A stretch of 64,000 nucleotides of DNA from Paracidovorax avenae ATCC 19860 (GTDB taxonomy: Bacteria > Pseudomonadota > Gammaproteobacteria > Burkholderiales > Burkholderiaceae_C), in contig NC_015138.1 of assembly GCF_000176855.2 (NCBI RefSeq), forward strand, positions 1,116,001 through 1,180,000. The letters are read 5' to 3'. Of the stretch, positions 34,919 to 43,961 are shown piece after piece; position 1 is the first letter of the stretch; each line of letters begins with the position of its first letter. The notes beneath the pieces are model-generated. The model ran no database searches. It worked only from the letters and a program-made list of their open reading frames with translations, and had not been told where the DNA came from. Position numbers and translations under genes: made by a program.

Positions 34919-37387
34919 CTAGCTTAACGCGCGGCTGTCGCGGAGAACCTGCAGTACAGGATTGCCGCCGAAGTCACGCAGCGAGGTGTCGAGCAGCTTC
35001 GAGGAGCGTGGCCCGTTTCCTGAGCGAACCTGCTTGAGGCAGCGATGCCACTGCGCGACTCCATTCCCCTTCCATTCGAGGTCCTCGTTGTTCCCACCGC
35101 TTCTGCTCCAGATCTCTTGGTCGGTAGGGCCGCCGGGATAGAGCCTGGTGAGCGTTTCTTCGAACATCTGCCAAGCCTCATCCGGGCGGATTTCCACGGC
35201 TTTGCCTATGCGAAGGTACAAGGGGAAACTATCCCAGAACGACATCACGTTCAGGCACTCCTTGCACACGGCAAGGAACTGGTCACGAGTTTGAGCCAAG
35301 CTCGCCGCGCGCGAAGCTGCGGAACGCCAGAACCGGTCCCTGATGAGCGTGCCAATGGCCGCAGCTGGTCCAGAAGCCAGCCGCGTTCTCGCCCCGGCCA
35401 AGGAGTCGAGCAGGCCGACGCAGTCGTGGTCGCTTCGTGGGTGGACCTCGTTGATGATGCTGATGAAGAGCACCGGGTGCTTCTGAGCGACCGTGGCCAG
35501 CACATCGGAGTGACGAAGCATTACCCGCACCTCTGCGCCCAACGGCTCCTCCAGGGAGGCCATCGGCGCCGTGCCATCCAGCAGCGAGGCGACCCAGCCC
35601 GAGGCAGTCAGTGAGAGCGCTTTACTCTGAAAATCAGTTGGTATGAGCGCCCAAGCGTTAGCCCGGTTCGGCACCTTGGAGAGGTCTGCCAAACCTGTGC
35701 TGACCAGAGGAGCCCAGACGCGCTTGGATTTTTCTCCCGCCTCAATGATGCTCTGAATGCCTTTGACGCGATTGGGGACCTCGGCCGCGGCTGTGCGACG
35801 CTTGTCCGCGACCCGTTGGAGGATGTCAAACCACACGGGAGAGGCCCAGTCGAAATCGCCAATGAGGTTCGGACAGCTCACGACCGCGTTGGCTGCCAAG
35901 GCTGTGACCTCTTCAATGTCCTTGCGCACCGCCAGTTCGACGAGTTCGGCCGGGGTGGATTTCTTGAGTGCAAACTCGATAGCCTCGCGTAGCGCGCTCT
36001 TCGTGGTTGCCAGCTTGAGAACTTCGCTCAGGGCCTTGGAAGGGGCGTGCGCAGCAGCTAGTGCTGCGCCGCACAGCCCCCACGCCTGGCGTCTTGCGCT
36101 GACCTGCGCTAACGATTCAGCAACCGGAGCAGGCAAAGTGGCAGGCGCGTTCTCAGTCAGGGCGATCAGAAGTTTCTGCTCGTCAAGAAAACTGAGTACC
36201 GGCTCAATGTCCTGCGGCGAGTTCGCCATCGTGTCCCACGCGAGCGAGCTCACGGCAGCAGGAGATGCCTTGCTTGCAACCGCAAACCCGTCCTGCGCAC
36301 GCCGGTTCCACCAATCCTGCTGTGCCGCCGCGCTAGATGCTTGCCTGAGGAGCTGTTGGTCCTCAGGCAGCGGCGCACGTACGCTGCCGGCCCTGTGTGC
36401 TACCCAATCCTGCAGTGCCTCGGCCAGCGTGACGGAATCGAAGCGCTCCAGCGGTAGGTTTCGCATCGAAAGAACGTCGGACGGCTTCCACTGGTCAGCT
36501 GTTGCCGTCAGGCGCTCCAGCGCGGCTGCTCGAAGCTGGCGCGCTATCGGAGCGTCGGACGACTTGGCTGCCAGAAGGCGCACGAGGATGATTGCGTTGT
36601 CTACGCTCGTCTCAGCCGTCCACAGCTCAAACGCTCGGTCCAACAGAACGAGCGCGCTTGGCGACTGCAAGTCAAAGCCTGCTTGCTCTCCAAACTCCAG
36701 CAACGGCCTGCCTTCCGGCATGTTCAAGAGAGCCGCCACGCGCATAGTTGGGCCTGTCCCAGAAGGCTTGAGCACTTGCGCTGGCGCAAAGCGTGAAGCC
36801 AGCTCACGCGGCGCAGCGATGGCAAACGGCTCGCCTGGCTCTCCCGGAGCAAAGCTCAAGCTGAAAAGAACCTGCCGCCGCAGCTGCGGGGGGACCAACT
36901 GCAGGAGGTCCAACATGATGTCGTCGAACCCATCTTGGCCAACATGCACAACGGGCCGCGTTGCTGCCGCAATGAGGGCGTCGGCGATGCTCAGTAGCAT
37001 TGGCTGCGGCGAGCCCGTCGGCTCCCGCGCGATTTCAATTGCGTCGAACGGTTCCTGTGACTGACTTTCGTGAGACTCCCGCACGTTCGCAGCCAGAGCC
37101 CTCATGTCAGGAACTTGGGCCAGCTCGTTCAGCGGGACGAATGCGGCGACCGAATCGACCATTCCCGCCCTGTCCGAGGCTTGGCTCGGGCGCGTATGCA
37201 CGAGCACGAAGTAGTCCTGCTGGATGCCGGTGCGAAAGTAGGGTGCCCAGGCCAAACCCGCCGGAGCGGTGCCCGGTAAATCCGTGAGCCATGCAGCCTG
37301 CCTACACACGCCCTGCAGGCTAGGGTTTGTGCAGTGCAGCAGCGCATGCCCGCCCTTGGGGCCGTACCAGGCCTTGTGAACTCGCAT
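34919..37387 (-). CDS. GAP1-like GTPase-associated protein with C-terminal EAD1-type domain
   Basis: The 822-residue protein begins with a domain (about 1-210) whose WLTDLPGTAPAGLAW, YFVLVHTRPSQASDRAGMV and SVAAFVPL stretches fit the N-terminal GAP1 family found beside double GTPases. A long alpha-helical middle region (about 210-735) has no catalytic motif that I recognise. Residues 741-818 form an EAD1-type domain (LYPGGPTDQEIWSRSGG, then GGNPVLQVL) matching the one on the caspase. It overlaps the GTPase gene upstream by one base (TGATG). It probably connects GTPase state to the caspase through EAD-EAD contact, which is inference from family and context. The G+C of this gene is visibly below that of the flanking housekeeping genes. 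Confidence 0.8.
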   Translation of the reverse strand: MRVHKAWYGPKGGHALLHCTNPSLQGVCRQAAWLTDLPGTAPAGLAWAPYFRTGIQQDYFVLVHTRPSQASDRAGMVDSVAAFVPLNELAQVPDMRALAANVRESHESQSQEPFDAIEIAREPTGSPQPMLLSIADALIAAATRPVVHVGQDGFDDIMLDLLQLVPPQLRRQVLFSLSFAPGEPGEPFAIAAPRELASRFAPAQVLKPSGTGPTMRVAALLNMPEGRPLLEFGEQAGFDLQSPSALVLLDRAFELWTAETSVDNAIILVRLLAAKSSDAPIARQLRAAALERLTATADQWKPSDVLSMRNLPLERFDSVTLAEALQDWVAHRAGSVRAPLPEDQQLLRQASSAAAQQDWWNRRAQDGFAVASKASPAAVSSLAWDTMANSPQDIEPVLSFLDEQKLLIALTENAPATLPAPVAESLAQVSARRQAWGLCGAALAAAHAPSKALSEVLKLATTKSALREAIEFALKKSTPAELVELAVRKDIEEVTALAANAVVSCPNLIGDFDWASPVWFDILQRVADKRRTAAAEVPNRVKGIQSIIEAGEKSKRVWAPLVSTGLADLSKVPNRANAWALIPTDFQSKALSLTASGWVASLLDGTAPMASLEEPLGAEVRVMLRHSDVLATVAQKHPVLFISIINEVHPRSDHDCVGLLDSLAGARTRLASGPAAAIGTLIRDRFWRSAASRAASLAQTRDQFLAVCKECLNVMSFWDSFPLYLRIGKAVEIRPDEAWQMFEETLTRLYPGGPTDQEIWSRSGGNNEDLEWKGNGVAQWHRCLKQVRSGNGPRSSKLLDTSLRDFGGNPVLQVLRDSRALS

Positions 37388-38223
37388 CAGCTCTGGATTG
37401 CCGCAGCGAGTCTGGCGATGGGTAGCGTCAGGTCTGGGGAGTGCTGGCCGTCAGCGTCGATAACCCAGCCCATCGCTTCAGCACCCCTGTAGATGAAATC
37501 CTGGTTGGGCGATGCCTTGGTGAGCGCGACTCCCGTCGCCGAAAGTCCCAGGACGATTCGGCGCTGCTCGCTCCAATTGTTTCTGATGTAGTGGGCTAGC
37601 ATCGGCAGGTTCTTGCAAAGCACGTCAGAAGGAGTGGTTCCCTGCGGCTCCTCGAGCTCATCCCAACACGAAAGCAGGACTGCTAGCGCGGGCTTGCGTC
37701 TTCCGGTTCTCGCACGCGAGGTGTACACCAGCATCTGCAGCAACTCCACCAAGCGCGCCTGCGGCGAGCACTCCACGGTGCCACCCGAGCGCGACGACTG
37801 CAAGTCGCTAAGCGGCTTGGAGAATATGTCGTGGCCCAACGGCACGTGCTTGGGTCGCACCATGAGAATCCAGCCATCGGCAGTCTCTACGCGCAGCTGC
37901 CATGAGGTGGGGACACGCCGCTCCTGCAGTAGCTGGCTGACTTGCTCGCCCGCGTAGTCAGGCCAGTTCAGGTCGATGGTCGTGCCATCGGACTGTACCG
38001 GAAGCAGTGTCTCGGTGTATGTACCTGCGGAGGTATGGGCGCCGGGCACGCCACGACTGAGCGACTGGGCCACTTCATCAAATGCGCCCAGGTCAGGAGC
38101 TGCGCCGCGCATCCGAAGCGCTCCAGTTTCTGCATTCAGGCGGCCAATCAGTTGGGCGCCGAAGTGGCTCTTACCGACGTTAGATTCGCCGAACACGGCA
38201 ATTTTCAGGGTGGCCTCAGACAC
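37387..38223 (-). CDS. TRAFAC-like double-GTPase system protein (DO-GTPase1-like)
   Basis: The 278-residue protein has a P-loop at residues 12-19 (GESNVGKS), a switch II-type DYAG in LNWPDYAGEQ, and an LSCWDELEE stretch in the place of the guanine-specificity motif. These features fit the DO-GTPase1 group of the predicted double-GTPase conflict systems. The GTG at 38223 was chosen because it sets up the GTGTCTGA overlap with the upstream GTPase gene; an upstream in-frame start would add 25 unrelated residues. It is expected to act as a GTP-dependent switch with the second GTPase encoded before it. Confidence 0.8.
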   Translation of the reverse strand: MSEATLKIAVFGESNVGKSHFGAQLIGRLNAETGALRMRGAAPDLGAFDEVAQSLSRGVPGAHTSAGTYTETLLPVQSDGTTIDLNWPDYAGEQVSQLLQERRVPTSWQLRVETADGWILMVRPKHVPLGHDIFSKPLSDLQSSRSGGTVECSPQARLVELLQMLVYTSRARTGRRKPALAVLLSCWDELEEPQGTTPSDVLCKNLPMLAHYIRNNWSEQRRIVLGLSATGVALTKASPNQDFIYRGAEAMGWVIDADGQHSPDLTLPIARLAAAIQS

Positions 38224-39184
38224 GGACGCCTCCAACGATTTGCAGAAGGTCCTGTTCCGGATGCAGCAACGCCTTCTTCGGAAACGTGGCGTCGCCAACT
38301 CGGACGACCCAGTCCAGAAGCTCCAGCAGCCCTTGGCCGCGGTTGTACGGCTCTTGTCCGGGCGCGGCGCGCATGCTCACGCTGAACGTCTCGTACGTGC
38401 CGAGTGCCAAGTCGGCCGCATTCTTCACCGCCGTGCGCATCTGTTCGTCAACCTGTACGTCGCACTTGGTCCAGACCAGCGCCACGGGGCGGCCACGTCG
38501 CTCCGCGCCAACTCTTCGCAAAAGACTTTGTAGGCTCGCGCGCGCGGGCCCGAGCCGTTGCCCCGCCAGCTCCTCGGAGTCAGCAATTACCAGGAGAACG
38601 TCTGCAGCGCCTGAGAGCCAAGCAGCACCAACGGCGTCTTCTGCTTCGCGACGCACCGACCATCGGCTGAACCACTCGCCAGGCGCGTCGGCAAAGAGCA
38701 AGTCATGTTGTCCATCGTCTACTTGCAAGTGAAGGTGCAGCAACCCGGGGTGCCGTCCACTGCCACTGGATGTGTGCGGTGGAAATGACGGCCCATGGGC
38801 ACCGATCCAGCGTAGATTGCCTGCGATGTTTTCCCAACCCTCGAGCGTCAGTGAGCCGGCGAACGAGATGCCTGTCGGTCCGATGCCACGGCCAATGAGC
38901 AAGTACCACGCACCCAGGAGAGATGTCTTGCCGCTGCCAGCGACTCCGAAGACGCCCACCAGCCGAGTGCGGGTCGCGCCACTTAGAAATCCGATGTCAC
39001 CAGCGCCCATGGCATTGCCCGTCCAGGGAAGTCGTGCGCCATCATCAGGCTCAGCTGCCGCAGCTTGCTCCTGCGCGTCCCAACTGCTCTGCCAGAACTT
39101 GCACTGCTGCAGCGAGCCTTCACCTACCTTGCAGCCGAGTTCATCCGGGGCAAGACACGCGGGATGCGAACACTGACGGCTCAC
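38216..39184 (-). CDS. TRAFAC-like double-GTPase system protein (DO-GTPase2-like) with Cys-rich N-terminus
   Basis: The 322-residue protein starts with four cysteines spaced as C-x4-C-x7-C-x9-C (C5, C10, C18, C28), likely a small zinc site. A GTPase domain follows with P-loop G80-V-A-G-S-G-K86-T, a switch II DAPGEW and a TKCD specificity motif. It fits the second GTPase of double-GTPase systems. The GTG start at 39184 overlaps the stop of the upstream gene (GTGA). A start at 39262 is unlikely, as it would overlap that gene by 80 bases. A zinc ribbon could provide partner or ligand recognition; that is a guess. Confidence 0.8.
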   Translation of the reverse strand: MSRQCSHPACLAPDELGCKVGEGSLQQCKFWQSSWDAQEQAAAAEPDDGARLPWTGNAMGAGDIGFLSGATRTRLVGVFGVAGSGKTSLLGAWYLLIGRGIGPTGISFAGSLTLEGWENIAGNLRWIGAHGPSFPPHTSSGSGRHPGLLHLHLQVDDGQHDLLFADAPGEWFSRWSVRREAEDAVGAAWLSGAADVLLVIADSEELAGQRLGPARASLQSLLRRVGAERRGRPVALVWTKCDVQVDEQMRTAVKNAADLALGTYETFSVSMRAAPGQEPYNRGQGLLELLDWVVRVGDATFPKKALLHPEQDLLQIVGGVRV

Positions 39185-40470
39185 GCGGCCGCCTCCGTGA
39201 GCTGCTCGACTGCATCCGGTGTCGCAAGCGCCTCGAGCGCTTTGATTTCGCGCAGCAGCCAAATCGCCCAGTCGCCCGGCAGCATCCTGAGCTCAGCGTC
39301 TACCCCGAGCTTGGCCGCCTCCGGCCTTCCTGCGGCGTAGGCGTTCGCCAGCGCCTGAACGACTAAGGTCCTCGAAGCGGTTGTCTGTTGCTCGGTTAGC
39401 CATCCGAACTGCGCCAGTTGCGAGGTCGTGCCATTCACCTGAAGCAGTTCATTCAGAGTGAGTTCAGTATCACCCTGGGCTCCCGTTGCAGCGCGGACCG
39501 ACTCGAACAAGAGCGACTCGAGAGCCGGCGGATACACCTCAGGCAGCAGATCGGACATGTCCAGCGCCATGTGCCAAGCAACGAGCGCCGCGGGCAGCTT
39601 GCGATACGGCTTCTCCGCCGTTTCCGAGTAGAGACTCTGGCGCCACCACAGAAGGCGGCTGGTCGCTTCGCGCTGGTTGCTGCGCGCCTGTTCTGCGGCC
39701 AGGAACTCGTTCAGTTTGACAGTCACAGCATCCGCCAAGGACTTGAAAGCCGTCCCAGCGACTTTCAATGTACTCGCGGTTGCACGGTCGTGCACCTCGG
39801 CCAAGATTGGCGCCATACGCTCAGCAAAACTATATGACCAGTGCGTCGGCTGGTTCGGCCAGTGCTGATTTGCGTTGGAGAGTTCCACACCGCCTCGATT
39901 AGTGCTAGGTCCAGCAGCTGCGGCCACCTGAGCGAACCACGCGTTCTCGTCAATCTTCTTCAGGCTGTTCATAGGCGGGACAGCCAGGGGCGCTAAATTG
40001 GTCGCGCTGTTCTGGTCCGGCCAGGCCCGCTTGAGCCGCTCAGCAGTGATGGCATCTGCGCGCCCAACAAGGATTTCGAGAATGCGGGATTCCTGCCCGA
40101 CCTTCAGCTGGGGGAGGATGTTTGCCGCAACCAGATTCACTGCTACAGCAAGCACGCCCTGCAACTTCATCGCCCGTATGACCGACTCCAGCACCACCGC
40201 GCGGTAGAGCGTCAGGGGTTCCCCTGTGAAGGCCCCTCGGTAAGTCGGCCAGTGGCCTTGAAGCACCGAACCAATCTGCAGGAGCGATGGGTCCTCGCCG
40301 GCACTGGGGTCCCACGCCGCCAGGAGTGGCGAGAGAGCACTTTGGGGGGCGGTGGCGTACGTCATGGCAAGCTCGCCGCAGGTGTTTTCAAGCTTCTCAA
40401 GGCGAGAGTCCTCGGCGCCAATATCTAAAAGTCGCGAGCTCAGGAATTCTTGAAGCAGGCTTGTCCCCAT
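39181..40470 (-). CDS. GTPase-associated system helical (GASH-like) protein
   Basis: The 429-residue, almost entirely alpha-helical protein is the first gene of the operon. It fits the GASH family, which accompanies double GTPases, by context and by its helical make-up; the sequence recognition is weaker than for the GTPases. Segments such as WHMALDMSDLLPEVYPPALESL and RMLPGDWAIWLLREIKALE are notable. I chose the ATG at 40470 because a strong ribosome site (AGGGGGAG) lies five bases upstream; the longer GTG frame start lacks one. It is likely a scaffold or sensor. Confidence 0.7.
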   Translation of the reverse strand: MGTSLLQEFLSSRLLDIGAEDSRLEKLENTCGELAMTYATAPQSALSPLLAAWDPSAGEDPSLLQIGSVLQGHWPTYRGAFTGEPLTLYRAVVLESVIRAMKLQGVLAVAVNLVAANILPQLKVGQESRILEILVGRADAITAERLKRAWPDQNSATNLAPLAVPPMNSLKKIDENAWFAQVAAAAGPSTNRGGVELSNANQHWPNQPTHWSYSFAERMAPILAEVHDRATASTLKVAGTAFKSLADAVTVKLNEFLAAEQARSNQREATSRLLWWRQSLYSETAEKPYRKLPAALVAWHMALDMSDLLPEVYPPALESLLFESVRAATGAQGDTELTLNELLQVNGTTSQLAQFGWLTEQQTTASRTLVVQALANAYAAGRPEAAKLGVDAELRMLPGDWAIWLLREIKALEALATPDAVEQLTEAAA

Positions 40471-41052
40471 CACACTCCCCCTAAGTTTTTTTGAAGGCAC
40501 ACCATGATACTGCGCTGCTCAGCATGAACCCGGAGCCGTTCTGTTGCTGTAGCACAGAGATTCAAGAGCTTGTTGAGACAGGATGTCTGCAAGAAGCTAA
40601 ATCTGGGCAGTGTGTTCCCCCCCCTTGCAAAGGGTAGCGCGGCCGCGAGATATCGAGCTCTTCGAATTGGGTATCGGCGCACCAAAAACCTGCTCGCGGT
40701 GCAACTGCTCAGAGAGCACTCCAAGCTGGCAGCCGCGATAAGGTGCCTCGGGATGGTTGGAAATATCCGAGCAAACGGAAATCTGGGGAAGGCGAAAAAG
40801 CGATCGTCTCGGAATGCACCGGGGTGGGCGCTCTTGATGGCGGGGAGCCGGCATGGCAAATATTCCAAAATCCAGGCGTTGCGGCCCAATTGGGCGGGTA
40901 GCTCAATGACCGGATTCGGACCGAGACCTCCCACCTCGCACCTCGCGACGTCGGGCGACAACTGGAAGCGCTGCAAAGTAGCCTTTCAGTAAAGCCGCCT
41001 CTCTCTAATTGAGTAAGCGTCACCTGCTCTCAGTCCGACATGAGCGTGTCCC
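40471..41052. other. 582-base gap upstream of the GTPase operon, no convincing gene
   Basis: This gap must hold the promoter of the GTPase operon near its left end. Open frames on both strands (40570-40992 plus, 40470-40976 minus) lack ribosome sites and show no codon or family signal, so they were not called. G+C is lower than in the flanking core. A cluster of hexamer/octamer palindromes (NotI-, EcoRV-, SacI- and BstBI-type sites) occurs within 40641-40676. I see no integrase, tRNA or clear direct repeat that would mark an island end. Confidence 0.5.
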
Positions 41053-42198
<1,146 letters not shown>

Positions 42199-42575
42199 GG
42201 TGACAGGTGGGGCGGCAAAGGCCCACATTGTCGCCACTTTGCGCGGCCGTGGGCCGTGGGAGGGCATGCCGACTGCGCCCAGTGCGATGAGGGGGGCATT
42301 CAGGCGCGTGCGCGGGCGCCGGAGGGAAAACCCTAAAATCGGGGCATGGCCGCCACCCGCGGCCTTTTGCTTTCGTTTTCCGTTTCTCTTTCTTTTCTTT
42401 TTTCTTCCAGCCCCGGCCCCGCGCCCGGCCGCCCGCAATCCACCCCCGCGGCCGGCCTTGCAGCCCGCGCCACCCGCCACGCTCCGCTCCGGTCCGGCGG
42501 CCGCAAGAGAAAGCCCTGGCGCCGCCGCATGCGTGGCCGTGCCCGGGCCGCACCCGTGCTTTTCCGGACCACGCC
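42199..42575. promoter_or_regulatory. Divergent region between protease and MFS gene, with pyrimidine tract
   Basis: The 377-base gap contains a TAAAAT hexamer at 42334-42339, a good -10 box for the plus strand, and then a long C/T-rich tract at 42361-42412. A 77-codon frame (42346-42579) begins six bases after the hexamer and overlaps the MFS start as ATGA. It might be a leaderless leader peptide but has no family signal. The stretch 42199-42330 should hold the protease promoter. Confidence 0.4.
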
Positions 42576-43904
42576 ATGACTTCCTCTGCTTCCGCTGCCG
42601 CGAGCGCCGATGCCGCGCAGCCCCACCGCCCGCTCACGCGCGGCGACTACAAGACCCTCGGCCTTTCCGCGCTGGGCGGCACGCTCGAGTTCTACGATTT
42701 CGTGATCTACGTGTTCTTCGCCACGGTGGTGAGCGGCCTGTTCTTCCCGGCCGACATGCCCGACTGGCTGCGGCAGTTGCAGACCTTCGGCATCTTCGCG
42801 GCGGGCTACCTGGCCCGGCCGATCGGCGGCATCGTGATCGCCCACTTCGGCGACAAGCTGGGCCGCAAGCGCATGTTCAGCCTGTCGATCTTCCTCATGG
42901 CCGTGCCCACGCTGGTGATCGGCCTGCTGCCCACCTACGCGAGCATCGGCGTGGCGGCGCCGCTGCTGCTGCTGGCGATGCGCGTGCTGCAGGGCGCGGC
43001 GATCGGCGGCGAGATGCCCGGGGCCTGGGTGTTCGTGGCCGAGCACGTGCCGAAGAACCGCTACGGCCTGGGCGTGGGAACGCTGACGGCCGGCATCACC
43101 GGCGGCATCCTGCTGGGCTCGCTGGTGGCCATCGCCATCAACCGCACGTACACGCCTGCCGAGGTGCAGGGCTTCGCGTGGCGCATTCCGTTCATCCTGG
43201 GCGGCGTGTTCGGCCTGGTGTCGGTGTACCTGCGCCGCTTCCTGCACGAGACGCCGGTGTTCCAGGAGCTGGCCGCGCGCCGCGCCGTGGCGCGCGAGCT
43301 GCCGCTCAAGACCATCTTCCGCGACCACAAGGGCGCGATGCTGCTGGTGGCGCTGATGACCTGGGTGCTCTCCACCGCCGTGGTGGTGGTGGTGCTGATC
43401 ACGCCGTCGTACCTGCAGAAAGTGCACCACCTGCCCGCCACGCTGGCGCTGGAGGCCAATGCCGTGGCCACGCTCACGCTGACCATCGGCTGCGTGGTGA
43501 TGGGCTGGGCCACCGACCGCTTCGGCACCCGCGCGGTGATGCTGGTGGGCTGGGGCGGCCTGTTCCTGACCTCGTACCTGTTCTACCTGGGCCTGCCGGG
43601 CACGCCGGAGACGCTGGTGCGCAACTACGCGCTGGTGGGCTTTTTCGTGGGATCGATCGCGCTGCTGCCCATCGTGGGCGTGCGCGCCTTCCCGCCGGAA
43701 GTGCGGTTCTCGGGCCTTTCGTTCTCGTACAACATGGCCTATGCAGTGTTCGGCGGCATCACGCCGGTGCTGCTGACGGTGTGGATGCAGCGCGACCCGA
43801 TGGCGCCCGCGCACTACGTGGCGGCCATGGGGCTGCTGGGATTCGTGCTGGGCTTCGTGCCGCTGGCCTCGCGCGGCTGGCAGCCCGCGCCTGTGCGGGC
43901 CTGA
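42576..43904 (+). CDS. MFS transporter, metabolite:H+ symporter (MHS) family
   Basis: The 442-residue, 12-helix transporter has the first-helix acidic motif GGTLEFYDFVIYVFF, the loop 2-3 motif FGDKLGRKR and the loop 4 region RVLQGAAIGGEMPGAWVFVAEH, all typical of the ProP/KgtP/ShiA-type MHS family. The substrate is likely an organic acid, betaine or similar small metabolite and cannot be told from sequence. It is convergent with the cupin gene, with a hairpin between them. Confidence 0.9.
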   Translation: MTSSASAAASADAAQPHRPLTRGDYKTLGLSALGGTLEFYDFVIYVFFATVVSGLFFPADMPDWLRQLQTFGIFAAGYLARPIGGIVIAHFGDKLGRKRMFSLSIFLMAVPTLVIGLLPTYASIGVAAPLLLLAMRVLQGAAIGGEMPGAWVFVAEHVPKNRYGLGVGTLTAGITGGILLGSLVAIAINRTYTPAEVQGFAWRIPFILGGVFGLVSVYLRRFLHETPVFQELAARRAVARELPLKTIFRDHKGAMLLVALMTWVLSTAVVVVVLITPSYLQKVHHLPATLALEANAVATLTLTIGCVVMGWATDRFGTRAVMLVGWGGLFLTSYLFYLGLPGTPETLVRNYALVGFFVGSIALLPIVGVRAFPPEVRFSGLSFSYNMAYAVFGGITPVLLTVWMQRDPMAPAHYVAAMGLLGFVLGFVPLASRGWQPAPVRA

Positions 43905-43928
43905 ACGGGCCTTTCGTGAATTGAGGCG

Positions 43929-43954
43929 GCGGGCATCCTGCGGCGGATGCCCGC
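43929..43954. terminator. Bidirectional hairpin between convergent genes
   Basis: A perfect 10-bp stem (43929-43938 with 43945-43954) and a 6-nt loop lie between the MFS and cupin stops. Neither side has a strong T run, so it may work with Rho or only as an RNA 3' barrier. Confidence 0.5.
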
Positions 43955-43961
43955 GCCGCAT

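Noticed and set aside
40470..40992. Overlapping 140- and 168-codon frames in the gap upstream of the GTPase operon
   Set aside because: No ribosome site, no hydrophobic or domain pattern, and codon use does not look coding on either strand.
32312..41052. Prophage or integrative element
   Set aside because: No integrase, phage structural gene, tRNA or att-like direct repeat is seen; only one IS element is present.
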